The notes under the pieces are model-generated. The model was not told the DNA's origin, did no database searches, and was given only the letters and a program-made list of their open reading frames with translations. From Crocosphaera chwakensis CCY0110 (GTDB lineage Bacteria > Cyanobacteriota > Cyanobacteriia > Cyanobacteriales > Microcystaceae): a DNA stretch of 22,615 bases. Positions 1 through 7,966 of the stretch are shown piece after piece. Positions within the stretch are counted from its first letter, which is position 1, and every line of letters starts with the position of its first letter. The stretch covers positions 1 through 22,615 of the forward strand of contig NZ_AAXW01000072.1 in assembly GCF_000169335.1 (NCBI RefSeq). Reading direction: 5' to 3'. The position numbers and the translations under genes are program-made.

Positions 1-259
1 TATATAAAACAACAAAATTCTTAAAATAACCTAGCTATTAAATTAATAATATTTATTTACTTAGTTTCACTCTAATAGTACCCAAATTAGACTTATTGCG
101 TAACCTAAAAGAATATAATCTTTCAATCATACGCCAATAAGCTAAGATGCGATCTTAAGATTCTTACTTTAAGATTAATCCATAGTTTGGTCAATAGACA
201 AGTTCAAATTGTGTGGGTGATCGCTGGTTTAGCTTTTACAACTTACTATATTATTGGGG
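1..259. other. AT-rich intergenic segment at window edge
   Basis: I find no gene here that I can support. The stretch is very AT-rich with stops in all frames over its first 100 bases. A plus-strand frame stays open from about 111 to 303 without an ATG start and would encode a hydrophobic segment, but nothing recognisable. The octamer TTAAGATT occurs twice around 155-178. Confidence 0.4.
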
Positions 260-529
260 TTAAATTTTTTGCCATGAATCCTTGTTTTTTGGCATATAAA
301 TAGATTTGTTAAAATAGGTGCATTGTACAGGTAGTAATTTTTCAATATTTGGTAAATAGTTAATTAGTCTTTGTTTAACAGTTTTTGCTAAACTTTGACA
401 CCATTGATACTGTAATAAACAACGAGTTCCAACTAATTTAATTCCTTCAACGTTATAGATAATTTCATCACATTCTGAAGAAGAAAAACAATCTTTGATT
501 ATTTGATAGCCTAGAGATGAAAAACTCAT
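260..529 (-). pseudogene. N-terminal fragment resembling phytanoyl-CoA dioxygenase
   Basis: The 89 codons read like the N-terminus of a phytanoyl-CoA dioxygenase-type (2-oxoglutarate/Fe(II)) oxygenase: an opening GYQIIKDCFS segment, then GTRCLLQYQWCQSLAK, then VQCTYFNKS near residues 68-76. In the full-length family as I remember it, the iron-binding HxD motif follows shortly after this last motif. Here the frame instead runs through about 14 unrelated residues and stops, so every metal and 2-oxoglutarate ligand is missing. I could not find the remainder in any frame of positions 1-259. It is most likely a decayed remnant and inactive as an oxygenase. A short expressed protein of unknown role is the alternative. 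The family call rests on recalled sequence resemblance. Confidence 0.5.
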
Positions 530-562
530 ATATTATTTCAGATTGACCTTAAAATATAATTA

Positions 563-603
563 AGCGATCGCTATTTTTGAAAAATCAATGCAACAGCGAT
601 CGC
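563..603. repeat. Paired HIP1 palindromes forming an inverted repeat
   Basis: GCGATCGC occurs at 564-571 and 596-603. With flanking bases they form a 9-bp inverted repeat (AGCGATCGC/GCGATCGCT) around a loop of about 22 bases, just downstream of rpmF. It could fold in the rpmF transcript as a loose terminator, but there is no clean U-run after it. Confidence 0.5.
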
Positions 604-623
604 CAATGAGGTTAAGAAAATCG

Positions 624-800
624 TTACTCTTCGTCGTCTTCCTCTTCATCTTGAGGATAAACAAAACTATTGGAACGGCCAGATAGAACAGATTTACCTA
701 AAGATAAAGCTTTTTGTGCTTCTAAAGCTGCATTACGTTTCCAGTGAGCTTTACGTTGGTCTCGTTTTGTATTGGATGTTTTCTTCTTAGGGACTGCCAT
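624..800 (-). CDS. rpmF: 50S ribosomal protein L32
   Basis: This 58-aa protein of the large ribosomal subunit begins MAVPKKKTSNTKRDQRKAHW, the typical L32 N-terminus (AVPKKKTS...R..RRAHW). The ATG at 798-800 is chosen over longer in-frame starts up to 827 because the family starts at exactly this MAVPKK. The C-terminus is a run of acidic residues (QDEEEDDEE), which I recall from cyanobacterial L32. The gap to the upstream EF-hand gene is only about 42 bases but contains a good -10 element, so the gene probably has its own promoter. Confidence 0.95.
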   Translation of the reverse strand: MAVPKKKTSNTKRDQRKAHWKRNAALEAQKALSLGKSVLSGRSNSFVYPQDEEEDDEE

Positions 801-834
801 AGGACTTAAACATAAAAAATTACACAACCTTTCT

Positions 835-840
835 ATTATA
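835..840 (-). promoter_or_regulatory. Candidate -10 element for rpmF
   Basis: A perfect TATAAT reads on the minus strand about 34 bases upstream of the rpmF ATG, in the gap between rpmF and the EF-hand gene. No convincing -35 hexamer lies 16-18 bases further upstream, so the assignment is tentative. Confidence 0.35.
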
Positions 841-842
841 CG

Positions 843-1112
843 TTATTTTTCGGTTGAGTCGCTACTAATAGGGTCTGATTTTGCTAAAGACGTTAATTCA
901 TTAAACGTAATAAAACCATCTTGATTGAGATCACATTTATTAAAGGTTGATTCAACCGCTTTACTAATATTAAGGTCTGTATTTTCTCCCCAAATGGTTT
1001 CTAATAATTGTTTTAATTCTTGTCGATCAATCTTACCATTATTATCTTGATCAATTTCATCAAAAAACTTTTTTAATTCTTCGGTTTCATGTTTATTTAA
1101 GGGAATGGTCAT
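843..1112 (-). CDS. Small two-EF-hand calcium-binding protein
   Basis: The protein is 89 aa from the ATG at 1110-1112, with AGAGG about 11 bases upstream; a GTG at 1124 is a less likely start. It carries two 12-residue EF-hand loops with canonical ligands. Loop 1 is residues 21-32 (DQDNNGKIDRQE: D1, D3, N5, D9, E12). Loop 2 is residues 61-72 (DLNQDGFITFNE: D1, N3, D5, E12). There is no signal peptide or membrane segment, so it should be a cytosolic calcium-binding protein, either buffer or sensor. It lies 17 bases downstream of the 167-aa gene and is probably co-transcribed with it and the glycosyltransferase. The partner or target is unknown. Confidence 0.88.
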   Translation of the reverse strand: MTIPLNKHETEELKKFFDEIDQDNNGKIDRQELKQLLETIWGENTDLNISKAVESTFNKCDLNQDGFITFNELTSLAKSDPISSDSTEK

Positions 1113-1129
1113 GATTAGTAACACCTCTA

Positions 1130-1633
1130 TTAATGACTAATTTGTATTGTCCAAGGTTCTCCAGGTTGAGGAATACCAAACCCTGGTAAATTTAATAATA
1201 CTCCAATTTGATTAATATTATAACTCACCATTCCTTTTGTACCAATTTCTAAGGTTAACTTATTCAATATTTTATCTTCCCAGGGTTGCTTTTTTCCTTC
1301 TATTTTTTCCCACTGTCTTTCTGTTATAAATCCTGATTGTAAAAGACGGATAACTTGTTTACCTTGAAAATAGCAAAAACTAACTGAATCTGATACCGTA
1401 TAAGCTGCTAATCCTAATATTTTTTGATTTGGGAAAATTTGAGCTATTTTTTTACCGTAGGAAATCACCTTTTCTGGTTCATTTACATAAAGTTGTATCC
1501 AAGGGGTTTCTTGATGATAACGAACGGGAAATTGATAACCTTCTTTGACTAAAATAGAGGCAATATTATTAATTTCATCTATATCAAATTGATCTCGACT
1601 ATAAGATAAGTAAATTGCTCCAAATTTGGTCAT
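1130..1633 (-). CDS. Conserved-type hypothetical protein, 167 aa
   Basis: I do not recognise a domain. The protein begins MTKFGAIYLSYSRDQ from an ATG at 1631-1633, is soluble-looking with no signal peptide or membrane segment, and is mixed alpha/beta with several aromatic residues. The C-terminus is rich in Gly and Pro (LPGFGIPQPGEPWT). The stop of the upstream glycosyltransferase is 9 bases away and the EF-hand gene starts 17 bases downstream, so the three genes most likely form one transcript. Codon use and the intact frame support a real gene; no function can be assigned from the sequence. Confidence 0.75.
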   Translation of the reverse strand: MTKFGAIYLSYSRDQFDIDEINNIASILVKEGYQFPVRYHQETPWIQLYVNEPEKVISYGKKIAQIFPNQKILGLAAYTVSDSVSFCYFQGKQVIRLLQSGFITERQWEKIEGKKQPWEDKILNKLTLEIGTKGMVSYNINQIGVLLNLPGFGIPQPGEPWTIQISH

Positions 1634-1642
1634 TTTTTCAAG

Positions 1643-3310
1643 TTATCGAATAGAGTTTTCTGTTGCTACATAAGATCTCAACAAGTTATTAGCTTCATAG
1701 AAATAGAAAATATTAACAATTACACCTCCTCGCTTAATTTCTATTTTACCGATTTCTTTCATTTCTGTAAAAAAGGCTCTAAATTCATCAGTCAATTCTG
1801 GCATTTCATGAAACCGTTTTAAAGTAATATAAAGGGCATTTTTTCCTATCCATTGATCCGTATCTGGCCAAAAGTAAAAACCCCGTCTATCGTAACTAAA
1901 ACAAGTAACAGGAATATCATGTAATGGTTCTAATGCTAAGTCAATTAATCCTGCTAAATAATAGGCATTAGTAAATAAAAAATCTGACTGTTTTAAATGG
2001 TTTAGTAATACAGGAGATTTCATTACTTGTTTTCTAAATTCTTTCACATCAATTAATTCAGTTGTAGGATCAGTTTCAGGGGTTAAAAATCCTCCCAATA
2101 TAGCATTATGACTCGATATAAATAAAGTTCCTGTATTAAGATGTAGTAATAATAATACTAAAATAGTATTAATCGCGATCGCACTACCAAATAACCATCG
2201 TTTTACCCATTTTTTTGAATAGTTTAGCCATTGTTCTCCATATAATCCTAATAGTAAAATCATGCCCCAATAACCAGGTATTGGCCAAGTAACTAATATT
2301 TGTTCTTTACCTCCTAAAATAATTAAACCCAAGGTTAAAGGTAAAGATATCCAATAAATGAATAATTTTTTGTCACTTAAATTATTGACATTTTTTTTCT
2401 TAGATAATAATCGATAAACATCAAAATATAAGCTTTTACTCATTACCCACCATAAGGGAAATCCAATAGTTGGAAACAGTAGAGCAATGTTTATGCCTAA
2501 TACACCTAAAGCATTGAGAATATTATAAGATTTTTCAGGAGCATTAGGTACAGGTAAAAAGCGATCAGAAAGCTGAAATTTTAAAGAGATCCAATCATGT
2601 TGATAATTCCAAAATAATAAAGGAAATAAAGTTATAATAAATAAACATAATCCTAAAATTGTCCAACGAGAAATTAAAGCTTTACGGTGATTATTACTAC
2701 TTAAACAAAAACCAACTAAACATAATCCTAGGACAAAACCATGATATTTACTTAGACAAGCTAATCCGATTAAAATCCCTAAAAGACTAAGACGATAACT
2801 TGGTAAATAAGTTTGATTGCGTTTTGTAAAAAACTCATCAGTAGCACAATATAAAGCAGCCGACCAAAAAAAAATTAAAGGGCTATCTGGAAGAGTAATA
2901 ATCCCAAAACCTAATTGAAAAATAGGAATAATTGATCCTAATATTAACGCTATTTTTCCTGCAGTTTGGTCAAACAACTTACAACTGGTTAAGTATAATA
3001 AAAACAAACTGCCTGTATATAAAATTAAAGTACCAATACGCAAGGTAAAAGGGGATGTAATTCCCGTTAACCAAATACCGAAACCAGTAGTTAAAGCAAC
3101 AAAAATTGGATGATCGAAATAACTCCAATCTAGATGTTTGGTATAGAGATAATAATAGCCTTCATCATAACCAGGCAACAGCCAAAAAGCAATCAACGAA
3201 CGAAATAATAAACCAAGCAATAATATTAAAAATACTGATAAAAACTGATTAATTGAAGATTTTTTTTTATAAAAAATAGAATTTAGTAAATTTATTTTTT
3301 GTAGAATCAT
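1643..3310 (-). CDS. ArnT/PMT-like GT39-family membrane glycosyltransferase
   Basis: The 555-aa protein is highly hydrophobic with roughly ten or more membrane segments, followed by a C-terminal soluble part of about 150 residues. The first extracytoplasmic loop has the acidic GYDEGYYY motif (D49, E50) and then FDHP (D66, H67). This pattern is typical of GT-C enzymes of the PMT/ArnT type (glycosyltransferase family 39/83, PF13231-like), which transfer a sugar from a polyprenyl-phosphate donor on the periplasmic or lumenal face. The acceptor and donor sugar cannot be read from the sequence. It is the first gene of a likely three-gene operon with the 167-aa and EF-hand proteins. A HIP1 site lies inside it at 2175-2182. 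Confidence 0.85.
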   Translation of the reverse strand: MILQKINLLNSIFYKKKSSINQFLSVFLILLLGLLFRSLIAFWLLPGYDEGYYYLYTKHLDWSYFDHPIFVALTTGFGIWLTGITSPFTLRIGTLILYTGSLFLLYLTSCKLFDQTAGKIALILGSIIPIFQLGFGIITLPDSPLIFFWSAALYCATDEFFTKRNQTYLPSYRLSLLGILIGLACLSKYHGFVLGLCLVGFCLSSNNHRKALISRWTILGLCLFIITLFPLLFWNYQHDWISLKFQLSDRFLPVPNAPEKSYNILNALGVLGINIALLFPTIGFPLWWVMSKSLYFDVYRLLSKKKNVNNLSDKKLFIYWISLPLTLGLIILGGKEQILVTWPIPGYWGMILLLGLYGEQWLNYSKKWVKRWLFGSAIAINTILVLLLLHLNTGTLFISSHNAILGGFLTPETDPTTELIDVKEFRKQVMKSPVLLNHLKQSDFLFTNAYYLAGLIDLALEPLHDIPVTCFSYDRRGFYFWPDTDQWIGKNALYITLKRFHEMPELTDEFRAFFTEMKEIGKIEIKRGGVIVNIFYFYEANNLLRSYVATENSIR

Positions 3311-3405
3311 TATAGCTAATTAGGTTAAGGAATTTTAGAAACACTTGTGTTAACAACGCTCAATAAAATTTTAAATTTATGTAATGTAATAAATAATATT
3401 CAATT

Positions 3406-4500
3406 CTAAATCGCCTCTAAATATCCTTCGACTAAAATATCTCTCTCCACTTGACGAAAACTAACATTTTGTAATGGTAAAGCATCAGACATTTTATCTA
3501 AGCCTAAATCTCCCACAGGAGAAGCAGCAGAGAAACCGCCAATGATTTTTGGTGCAATAAATGCCATAATTTTTTGAATAACCCGTTGCGTAATAGCTTC
3601 AGCCCCTAAAACTCCCCCACATTCCCACAAAACGCTGCATAATTGTCGTTCATAGAGAATATCCATTACCTGAGAAGGGGTTAAAGGGGATAATTCAATC
3701 ACTTCTACCCCCTTGTCTCGTAATTTAGTTTGTAGAGAAGGATTGTTTCCCCATTCCGTAAAAACAATGGTTGGTGCAATGTCAACATTCCAGAGATTAG
3801 CTTCTTCGGGTAAGTGTAAGTTGCGACTCATGACTACTCGCAAAGGATTAACCCCAGTAACTTGATGAATGGTTAAATGAGGATTATCTCGGCGTACCGT
3901 ATTCCCTCCAACGATCACCGCATCGCAACCCGCTCTAATTTGATGAACCAATTGCCGAGACTTTGTTCCTGTTACCCAAGCACTATGGCCTGTACTACTG
4001 GAAATTTTACCATCAAGGGTCATGGCATATTTCAGGATACCAAAAGGTTGATTATTAAGAATGCGATGACAAAAAGCTTCATTTAAGCGGAGACAGGCTG
4101 CTTCTTCAACCCCGACTGTAACCTCTATTCCTGCCTCCTGTAATCTCGCAATGCCCTTTCCTGAAACTAACGGGTTAGGATCGACCATACCTACCACTAC
4201 CCTAGCGACTTTCGCCGAAATTAATGCCTCTGTACAGGGCGGTGTGCGACCATAATGATTGCAAGGTTCTAAATTGACATAAACGGTTCCTCCAACTGCC
4301 TTTTCTCCCGCCTCTCGTAAAGCGAAAACCTCTGCATGAGGTTCTCCTGCTTTTGGGTGAAATCCTTCTCCAATAATTTTCCCATCCTTAACAATAACCG
4401 CACCCACCAAAGGGTTAGGAGAGGTATAACCCAAACCTTGACGGGCTAAGGTTAAACATCTTTGCATCATTTGTTGATCAACATTGTCTGGGATTATCAT
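3406..4500 (-). CDS. ribD: Bifunctional riboflavin deaminase/reductase RibD
   Basis: RibD catalyses two consecutive cytosolic steps of riboflavin synthesis: deamination of diaminohydroxyphosphoribosylaminopyrimidine, then NADPH-dependent reduction of the ribosyl side chain. The N-terminal deaminase domain (about residues 9-150) has the zinc signature HAE (H55, E57) and PCNHYGRTPPC (C80, C89), plus TSPNPLVGAVIV. The C-terminal reductase domain (about 155-364) has LKYAMTLDGKI and GGNTVRRDNPHLT. The 364-aa length matches full bifunctional RibD. The ATG at 4500 is used; internal ATGs at codons 11-12 are possible. No other rib genes are adjacent, and the upstream gap of about 200 bases is shared with the divergent amt gene. 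Confidence 0.95.
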   Translation of the reverse strand: MIIPDNVDQQMMQRCLTLARQGLGYTSPNPLVGAVIVKDGKIIGEGFHPKAGEPHAEVFALREAGEKAVGGTVYVNLEPCNHYGRTPPCTEALISAKVARVVVGMVDPNPLVSGKGIARLQEAGIEVTVGVEEAACLRLNEAFCHRILNNQPFGILKYAMTLDGKISSSTGHSAWVTGTKSRQLVHQIRAGCDAVIVGGNTVRRDNPHLTIHQVTGVNPLRVVMSRNLHLPEEANLWNVDIAPTIVFTEWGNNPSLQTKLRDKGVEVIELSPLTPSQVMDILYERQLCSVLWECGGVLGAEAITQRVIQKIMAFIAPKIIGGFSAASPVGDLGLDKMSDALPLQNVSFRQVERDILVEGYLEAI

Positions 4501-4629
4501 AAGTTCGGAATTCGGAGTTATGCTAAGTCCTATTTTTGTTAAGGTTGTAACAAAAAATTAGAGATAATTATTAAGTGACCTTGACGAAATTAGGGGATTC
4601 TCTTTAGAGTTTATACACTAAATAAGGAC

Positions 4630-4680
4630 ATGACTGCTAAAAAAACATTTAACGAACAATTTAGTCATTTCCAGTGTTAA
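4630..4680 (+). CDS. Possible 16-aa leader ORF upstream of amt
   Basis: An ATG at 4630 directly follows an AAGGA sequence (4624-4628) and opens a 16-codon frame (MTAKKTFNEQFSHFQC) ending at TAA 4678-4680. A small hairpin (ATGATT/AATCAT, 4680-4696) begins on the last base of this stop, and amt starts at 4706. The Shine-Dalgarno spacing is very short, so translation is doubtful. It may simply be a chance frame in the amt leader. Confidence 0.2.
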   Translation: MTAKKTFNEQFSHFQC

Positions 4681-4705
4681 TGATTTTGTTAATCATCTCC
4701 TAAAA

Positions 4706-6202
4706 ATGGTATCAACACGAACAAAAAAAGACGTTTCTCAATGGCAACCGTTAAAAACGATTGCTAAACCCTTTTCTCCTTATTGGATTGCTTGTATTCC
4801 TTTAGCAGCCCTTATTACTATTGTTGTGAATAAGGCTGTTGTTGCTCAAGATGTAGAAATAGATGTATTCGCTATTACCGAGGCAACCCCTGGGGCAATT
4901 CAGCAACTGCAAGGAACCCTCAACGCTATCTGGGTACTGATTGCAGCGATTCTCGTCATTTTCATGAATGCTGGTTTCGGAATGTTAGAAACCGGCTTTT
5001 GTCGTCACAAGAACGCAGTTAATATACTCGCTAAGAACTTAATTGTTTTTGCTTTAGCCACGCTTGCTTATTGGGCGATCGGTTATTCTCTAATGTTTGG
5101 CGGCCCTGAAAATCCCATTATTGGGTTTGGGGGTTGGTTTCTCAGTGGAGAACCAGCTGCCTATGGCCTTGATCCTTTTCCTGTTGGACTTCCTGTCTCT
5201 GTCGCTTTCTTATTCCAAGCAGCCTTTGCTGGAACTGCAGCCACTATTGTGTCAGGGGCAGTGGCAGAACGAATCAAGTTTACTGACTTCTTAATTTTCA
5301 GTTTATTGTTAGTTGGGATTTCCTATCCTATTACCGGTCACTGGGTTTGGAGTGGCGGTTGGTTAGGTTCTCTTGGATTTAGCGACTTTGCTGGTTCTAC
5401 CGTGGTTCACTCCGTTGGGGGTTGGGCTGCTTTAATGGGGGCAGCTATATTGGGTCCTAGAATGGGTAAATATGTGGATGGTCGTCCTCAAGCGATTCCT
5501 GGCCATAACATGAGTATCGCAACCCTGGGCTGTCTTATTCTCTGGATCGGCTGGTTTGGCTTTAACCCCGGTTCTCAGTTAGCTGCTGATAGTGCCGTTC
5601 CCTATATTGCTGTTACCACCAACTTAGCGGCCGCTGCCGGTGGTGTTGCTGCAACCCTTGTTGCTTGGGCAAAAGACGGTAAACCTGACCTTTCTATGAT
5701 TATTAATGGTATCTTAGCCGGGTTAGTAGGGATTACCGCCGGATGCGATGGGGTATCCTATTGGGGTGCTGTGATCATCGGTGCAGTTGCTGGTGTCATC
5801 GTTGTGTATTCTGTTAGTTTGATTGATTCGGTTCTCAAAATAGATGACCCCGTTGGTGCAATTTCTGTTCACTTGGTCAATGGAATGTGGGGAACCTTAG
5901 CCGTTGGCTTATTTAATATGGAAACTGGTTTATTTTACGGTGGCGGTATCACTCAACTGATTAATCAAATTATTGGGATCGTTGCCATTGGCGCATTTAC
6001 TGTTGCTTTTAGCGCTATTGTCTGGACTGCCCTCAAGGCCACAATGGGTATCCGCGTTAGTGCTGAAGAAGAACTCAATGGCCTTGACATTGGAGAACAT
6101 GGCATGGAAGCCTATCATGGCTTTGTTAAAGAACCCGATGGATTTGGGGGTTCAGGTTCTTCTAGTATTAACGACGATATTCCCACAGGAGCCGGAATGT
6201 AG
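4706..6202 (+). CDS. amt: Ammonium transporter, Amt/MEP family
   Basis: This inner-membrane protein conducts ammonium/ammonia for nitrogen assimilation and normally acts as a trimer. The 498 aa start with a basic N-terminus and a hydrophobic segment (about residues 24-48, ending VVAQ), then the Amt core of about eleven membrane segments. Both pore histidines of the family are visible: H235 in VVHSVGGWAAL and H389 in VHLVNGMWG. Other hallmarks are GFGMLETGFCRHKNAVN, WFGFNPGSQL and AGCDGVSYWGA. The gene is monocistronic: divergent from ribD, with its own strong terminator at 6223-6251. No glnB neighbour is present. A good NtcA box was not found upstream. Confidence 0.95.
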   Translation: MVSTRTKKDVSQWQPLKTIAKPFSPYWIACIPLAALITIVVNKAVVAQDVEIDVFAITEATPGAIQQLQGTLNAIWVLIAAILVIFMNAGFGMLETGFCRHKNAVNILAKNLIVFALATLAYWAIGYSLMFGGPENPIIGFGGWFLSGEPAAYGLDPFPVGLPVSVAFLFQAAFAGTAATIVSGAVAERIKFTDFLIFSLLLVGISYPITGHWVWSGGWLGSLGFSDFAGSTVVHSVGGWAALMGAAILGPRMGKYVDGRPQAIPGHNMSIATLGCLILWIGWFGFNPGSQLAADSAVPYIAVTTNLAAAAGGVAATLVAWAKDGKPDLSMIINGILAGLVGITAGCDGVSYWGAVIIGAVAGVIVVYSVSLIDSVLKIDDPVGAISVHLVNGMWGTLAVGLFNMETGLFYGGGITQLINQIIGIVAIGAFTVAFSAIVWTALKATMGIRVSAEEELNGLDIGEHGMEAYHGFVKEPDGFGGSGSSSINDDIPTGAGM

Positions 6203-6222
6203 GTAAATTCCATATCAATGAT

Positions 6223-6251
6223 AAGTTCGCTATCATGGCGGACTTTTTTTT
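6223..6251 (+). terminator. Rho-independent terminator of amt
   Basis: The 8-bp stem is AAGTTCGC (6223-6230) with GCGGACTT (6238-6245), including one G-U pair, around a 7-base loop. The T-run continues to 6251. It lies 21 bases after the amt stop. Confidence 0.85.
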
Positions 6252-6336
6252 ATCTTGTTCTCAGAAAAATCCCAGATTCTTCTCAGATTGATACTTCATA
6301 GTAGAAAGTGTTAAATCAAATTAAGGGGTGACACCG

Positions 6337-6804
6337 ATGAAATTACACCGTTTTGCTGCTTTTGGTCTTTCTTCTTCTTTATTACTTGCTTCTGCTATTT
6401 TCTTACCCTCATTTTCTTCTCAAGCTTGGGCTAATCAGACAAAAGATCAATTAATGGCTCAAGAAGTTTCGGTATTATCTTCAAGTGACTTTATTACTGT
6501 CGAACAAGATCATCAAACCACGGGTCAAGTTCGTGTGATTCGTCTTAATGGGAAACGTTATTTAGACTTTGATTCTGATTTTACGACTGCTCAAGGTCCT
6601 GACGTACAAATTATTCTCTATCGGGGTAATAAAGTCCCTCTCAATGTTTCTGAAGAAAATTATATTACCTTAGCTAAACTAAAAAGCTTTAATGGCTCAC
6701 AACGTTACGAAATTCCTGACAATATTGATTTAGATGATTTAAAATCAGTAGGCATCTGGTGTCGCAAATTTAATGTTACTTTTGCCTATGCTTCCTTGTC
6801 CTAA
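6337..6804 (+). CDS. Secreted DM13-domain protein
   Basis: The 155-aa protein begins with a classical signal peptide (MKLHRF, hydrophobic core, cleavage expected after SSQAWA near residue 33). The mature part resembles the DM13 domain (about residues 50-155): a strand-rich fold with DFDSDFTTAQGPDVQIILY in the middle and GIWCRKFNVTFAYASL at the end. That last segment carries the conserved Cys that has been proposed to be redox-active in this family. It is therefore likely a periplasmic or lumenal protein, possibly linked to electron transfer or redox; the substrate is unknown. The ATG at 6337 is preferred to a GTG at 6328 because AAGGGG lies 8 bases upstream of it. Confidence 0.8.
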   Translation: MKLHRFAAFGLSSSLLLASAIFLPSFSSQAWANQTKDQLMAQEVSVLSSSDFITVEQDHQTTGQVRVIRLNGKRYLDFDSDFTTAQGPDVQIILYRGNKVPLNVSEENYITLAKLKSFNGSQRYEIPDNIDLDDLKSVGIWCRKFNVTFAYASLS

Positions 6805-6837
6805 ACTTATTCTGAAAACACTGATAACTGATTGAAA

Positions 6838-6924
6838 CGGAGAGGGAGGGATTCGAACCCTCGTTAGAGTTACCCCTAAACAGCATTTCCAGTGCTGCGC
6901 CTTCAACCACTCGGCCACCTCTCC
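6838..6924 (-). tRNA. tRNA-Ser (anticodon GGA)
   Basis: On the minus strand the acceptor stem GGAGAGG (from 6924) pairs with CCTCTCC (to 6839), with G as discriminator at 6838. The D-arm contains GGCCGAGTGG, the anticodon loop reads CTGGAAA (anticodon GGA), a long class II variable arm follows, and the T-loop is GGTTCGAATCC. The long variable arm and the anticodon both indicate serine (codons UCC/UCU). CCA is not encoded. Confidence 0.97.
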
Positions 6925-7097
6925 TTATGGGGTCACAAATATTCATTATACACCATTAATAAACTTTTTTAACCCTTTCTTCAATAGAATTGCCAGTCAA
7001 AAGTAATTAGGTATGATAAAACAACAGGAAACGGCAGACCAGACAATAGTCACAGCGATTTGTACCTAGTAATTGAATTGATCACTATTAATCTGAC

Positions 7098-7472
7098 TTA
7101 CAATTTTTCTAAATAACTCAATAAATCAGCCATTTCTTGGGAACTGGGTTGGAATTTTGGCATAGGTGGCGTTTTTCCACTGATCACTTGTTGGATCAAA
7201 CTTACTTTAGATTTATGTTTCTGAACCCGATGCAAACTTGGCCCAACGATACCATCAGCCTCTATTCCATGACAACCAGCACAATTAATCTCAAAAATCG
7301 CCTGTCCTCGACTAACATCTCCTTGACGGGATAACACTTCATTGATATAAGGATCAGAAATTTCATGAAGATACCAACCAACTACGATGATGATAGCCAG
7401 AAAAATCATGCCTAAAATAATTAGAATTATTCGTTGGATAGCATCCTTGGGTTGGATTAACTGTTCAGTCAC
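7098..7472 (-). CDS. cytM: Membrane-anchored cytochrome c, CytM-like
   Basis: This 124-aa class I cytochrome c has one N-terminal membrane segment (about residues 14-34) as an uncleaved anchor. The heme-binding CAGCH motif has Cys64, Cys67 and His68, and Met104 in TPPMPKF is the likely distal ligand. The arrangement DPYINEVL, GQAIFEINCAGCHG, VGPSLH and LIQQVISGKTPPMP matches cyanobacterial cytochrome M as I remember it. That low-abundance cytochrome has been linked to suppression of photosynthesis or to stress electron flow. The start is a GTG at 7470-7472; no ATG exists in the N-terminus. It is divergent from petG. A generic small c-type cytochrome is the alternative. Confidence 0.8.
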   Translation of the reverse strand: MTEQLIQPKDAIQRIILIILGMIFLAIIIVVGWYLHEISDPYINEVLSRQGDVSRGQAIFEINCAGCHGIEADGIVGPSLHRVQKHKSKVSLIQQVISGKTPPMPKFQPSSQEMADLLSYLEKL

Positions 7473-7700
7473 GGTGATTCAAGGGCGATTGCCTTAGCCT
7501 TCTCTTTACATTTTGCAATGTTTTGGAGGTAAAAAGCTAGTCTCGTTAACTGATGTAACAATTTAACGGTAATTTTTCCCATAATATTAATTTTCTTAAA
7601 AAAAGTTTGACAAAATGAGGTCAATAACTTTGATCCAAGAGCATAAATAGAACTCTCAACGATCTAGAATGGCGAAGCAAACTTTTTTCTACCCCTAGAA

Positions 7701-7730
7701 TTGGGACAACCTTCTCCAGTACCATAGGAT
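7701..7730 (+). promoter_or_regulatory. Candidate promoter of petG
   Basis: TTGGGA at 7701-7706 and TAGGAT at 7725-7730 are separated by 18 bases and lie about 32 bases upstream of the petG ATG. Each hexamer matches the sigma-70-type consensus at four positions, so this is suggestive only. Confidence 0.3.
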
Positions 7731-7762
7731 AGTTATCATTCATCTCAATGAGGAGAAACTTC

Positions 7763-7879
7763 ATGATTGAACCTTTACTCTTAGGCATTGTTTTAGGTCT
7801 TATTCCTATTACCTTAGCTGGTTTATTCGTTGCTGCGTATTTACAATATAAACGCGGTAATCAACTTAACCTAGATTAA
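7763..7879 (+). CDS. petG: Cytochrome b6-f complex subunit 5 PetG
   Basis: This is a 38-aa single-membrane-span protein, MIEPLLLGIVLGLIPITLAG followed by LFVAAYLQYKRGNQ and a short tail. It is nearly diagnostic of PetG, a small subunit needed for stability of the cytochrome b6f complex in the thylakoid membrane. The start is well defined: AGGAG at 7751-7755 stands 7 bases before the ATG. The gene is alone on its strand, followed by a strong terminator, and divergent from the cytM-like gene. Confidence 0.96.
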   Translation: MIEPLLLGIVLGLIPITLAGLFVAAYLQYKRGNQLNLD

Positions 7880-7937
7880 TTGTGTAACGAGCCTGATACT
7901 TATCTCTCACCATTAACTATTTGTTTAGTAACCTAAA

Positions 7938-7966
7938 AAAACCCCATCCTTCAAGAATGGGGTTTT
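7938..7966 (+). terminator. Rho-independent terminator of petG
   Basis: The 10-bp perfect stem is AAAACCCCAT (7938-7947) with ATGGGGTTTT (7957-7966) around a 9-base loop. The right arm ends in four T's and the left arm is preceded by A's, so it could work in either direction. It lies about 60 bases after the petG stop. Confidence 0.85.

Noticed and set aside
111..303. Plus-strand open frame encoding a hydrophobic stretch (WVIAGLAFTTYYIIG)
   Set aside because: No start codon before the hydrophobic part, preceded by stops, and it overlaps the dioxygenase-like fragment on the other strand. It could be a gene remnant but is equally compatible with chance.
4547..4560. NtcA-like box (GTA, eight bases, TTA) upstream of amt
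   Set aside because: The second half does not match TAC and no properly spaced -10 element follows, so I do not call it a binding site.
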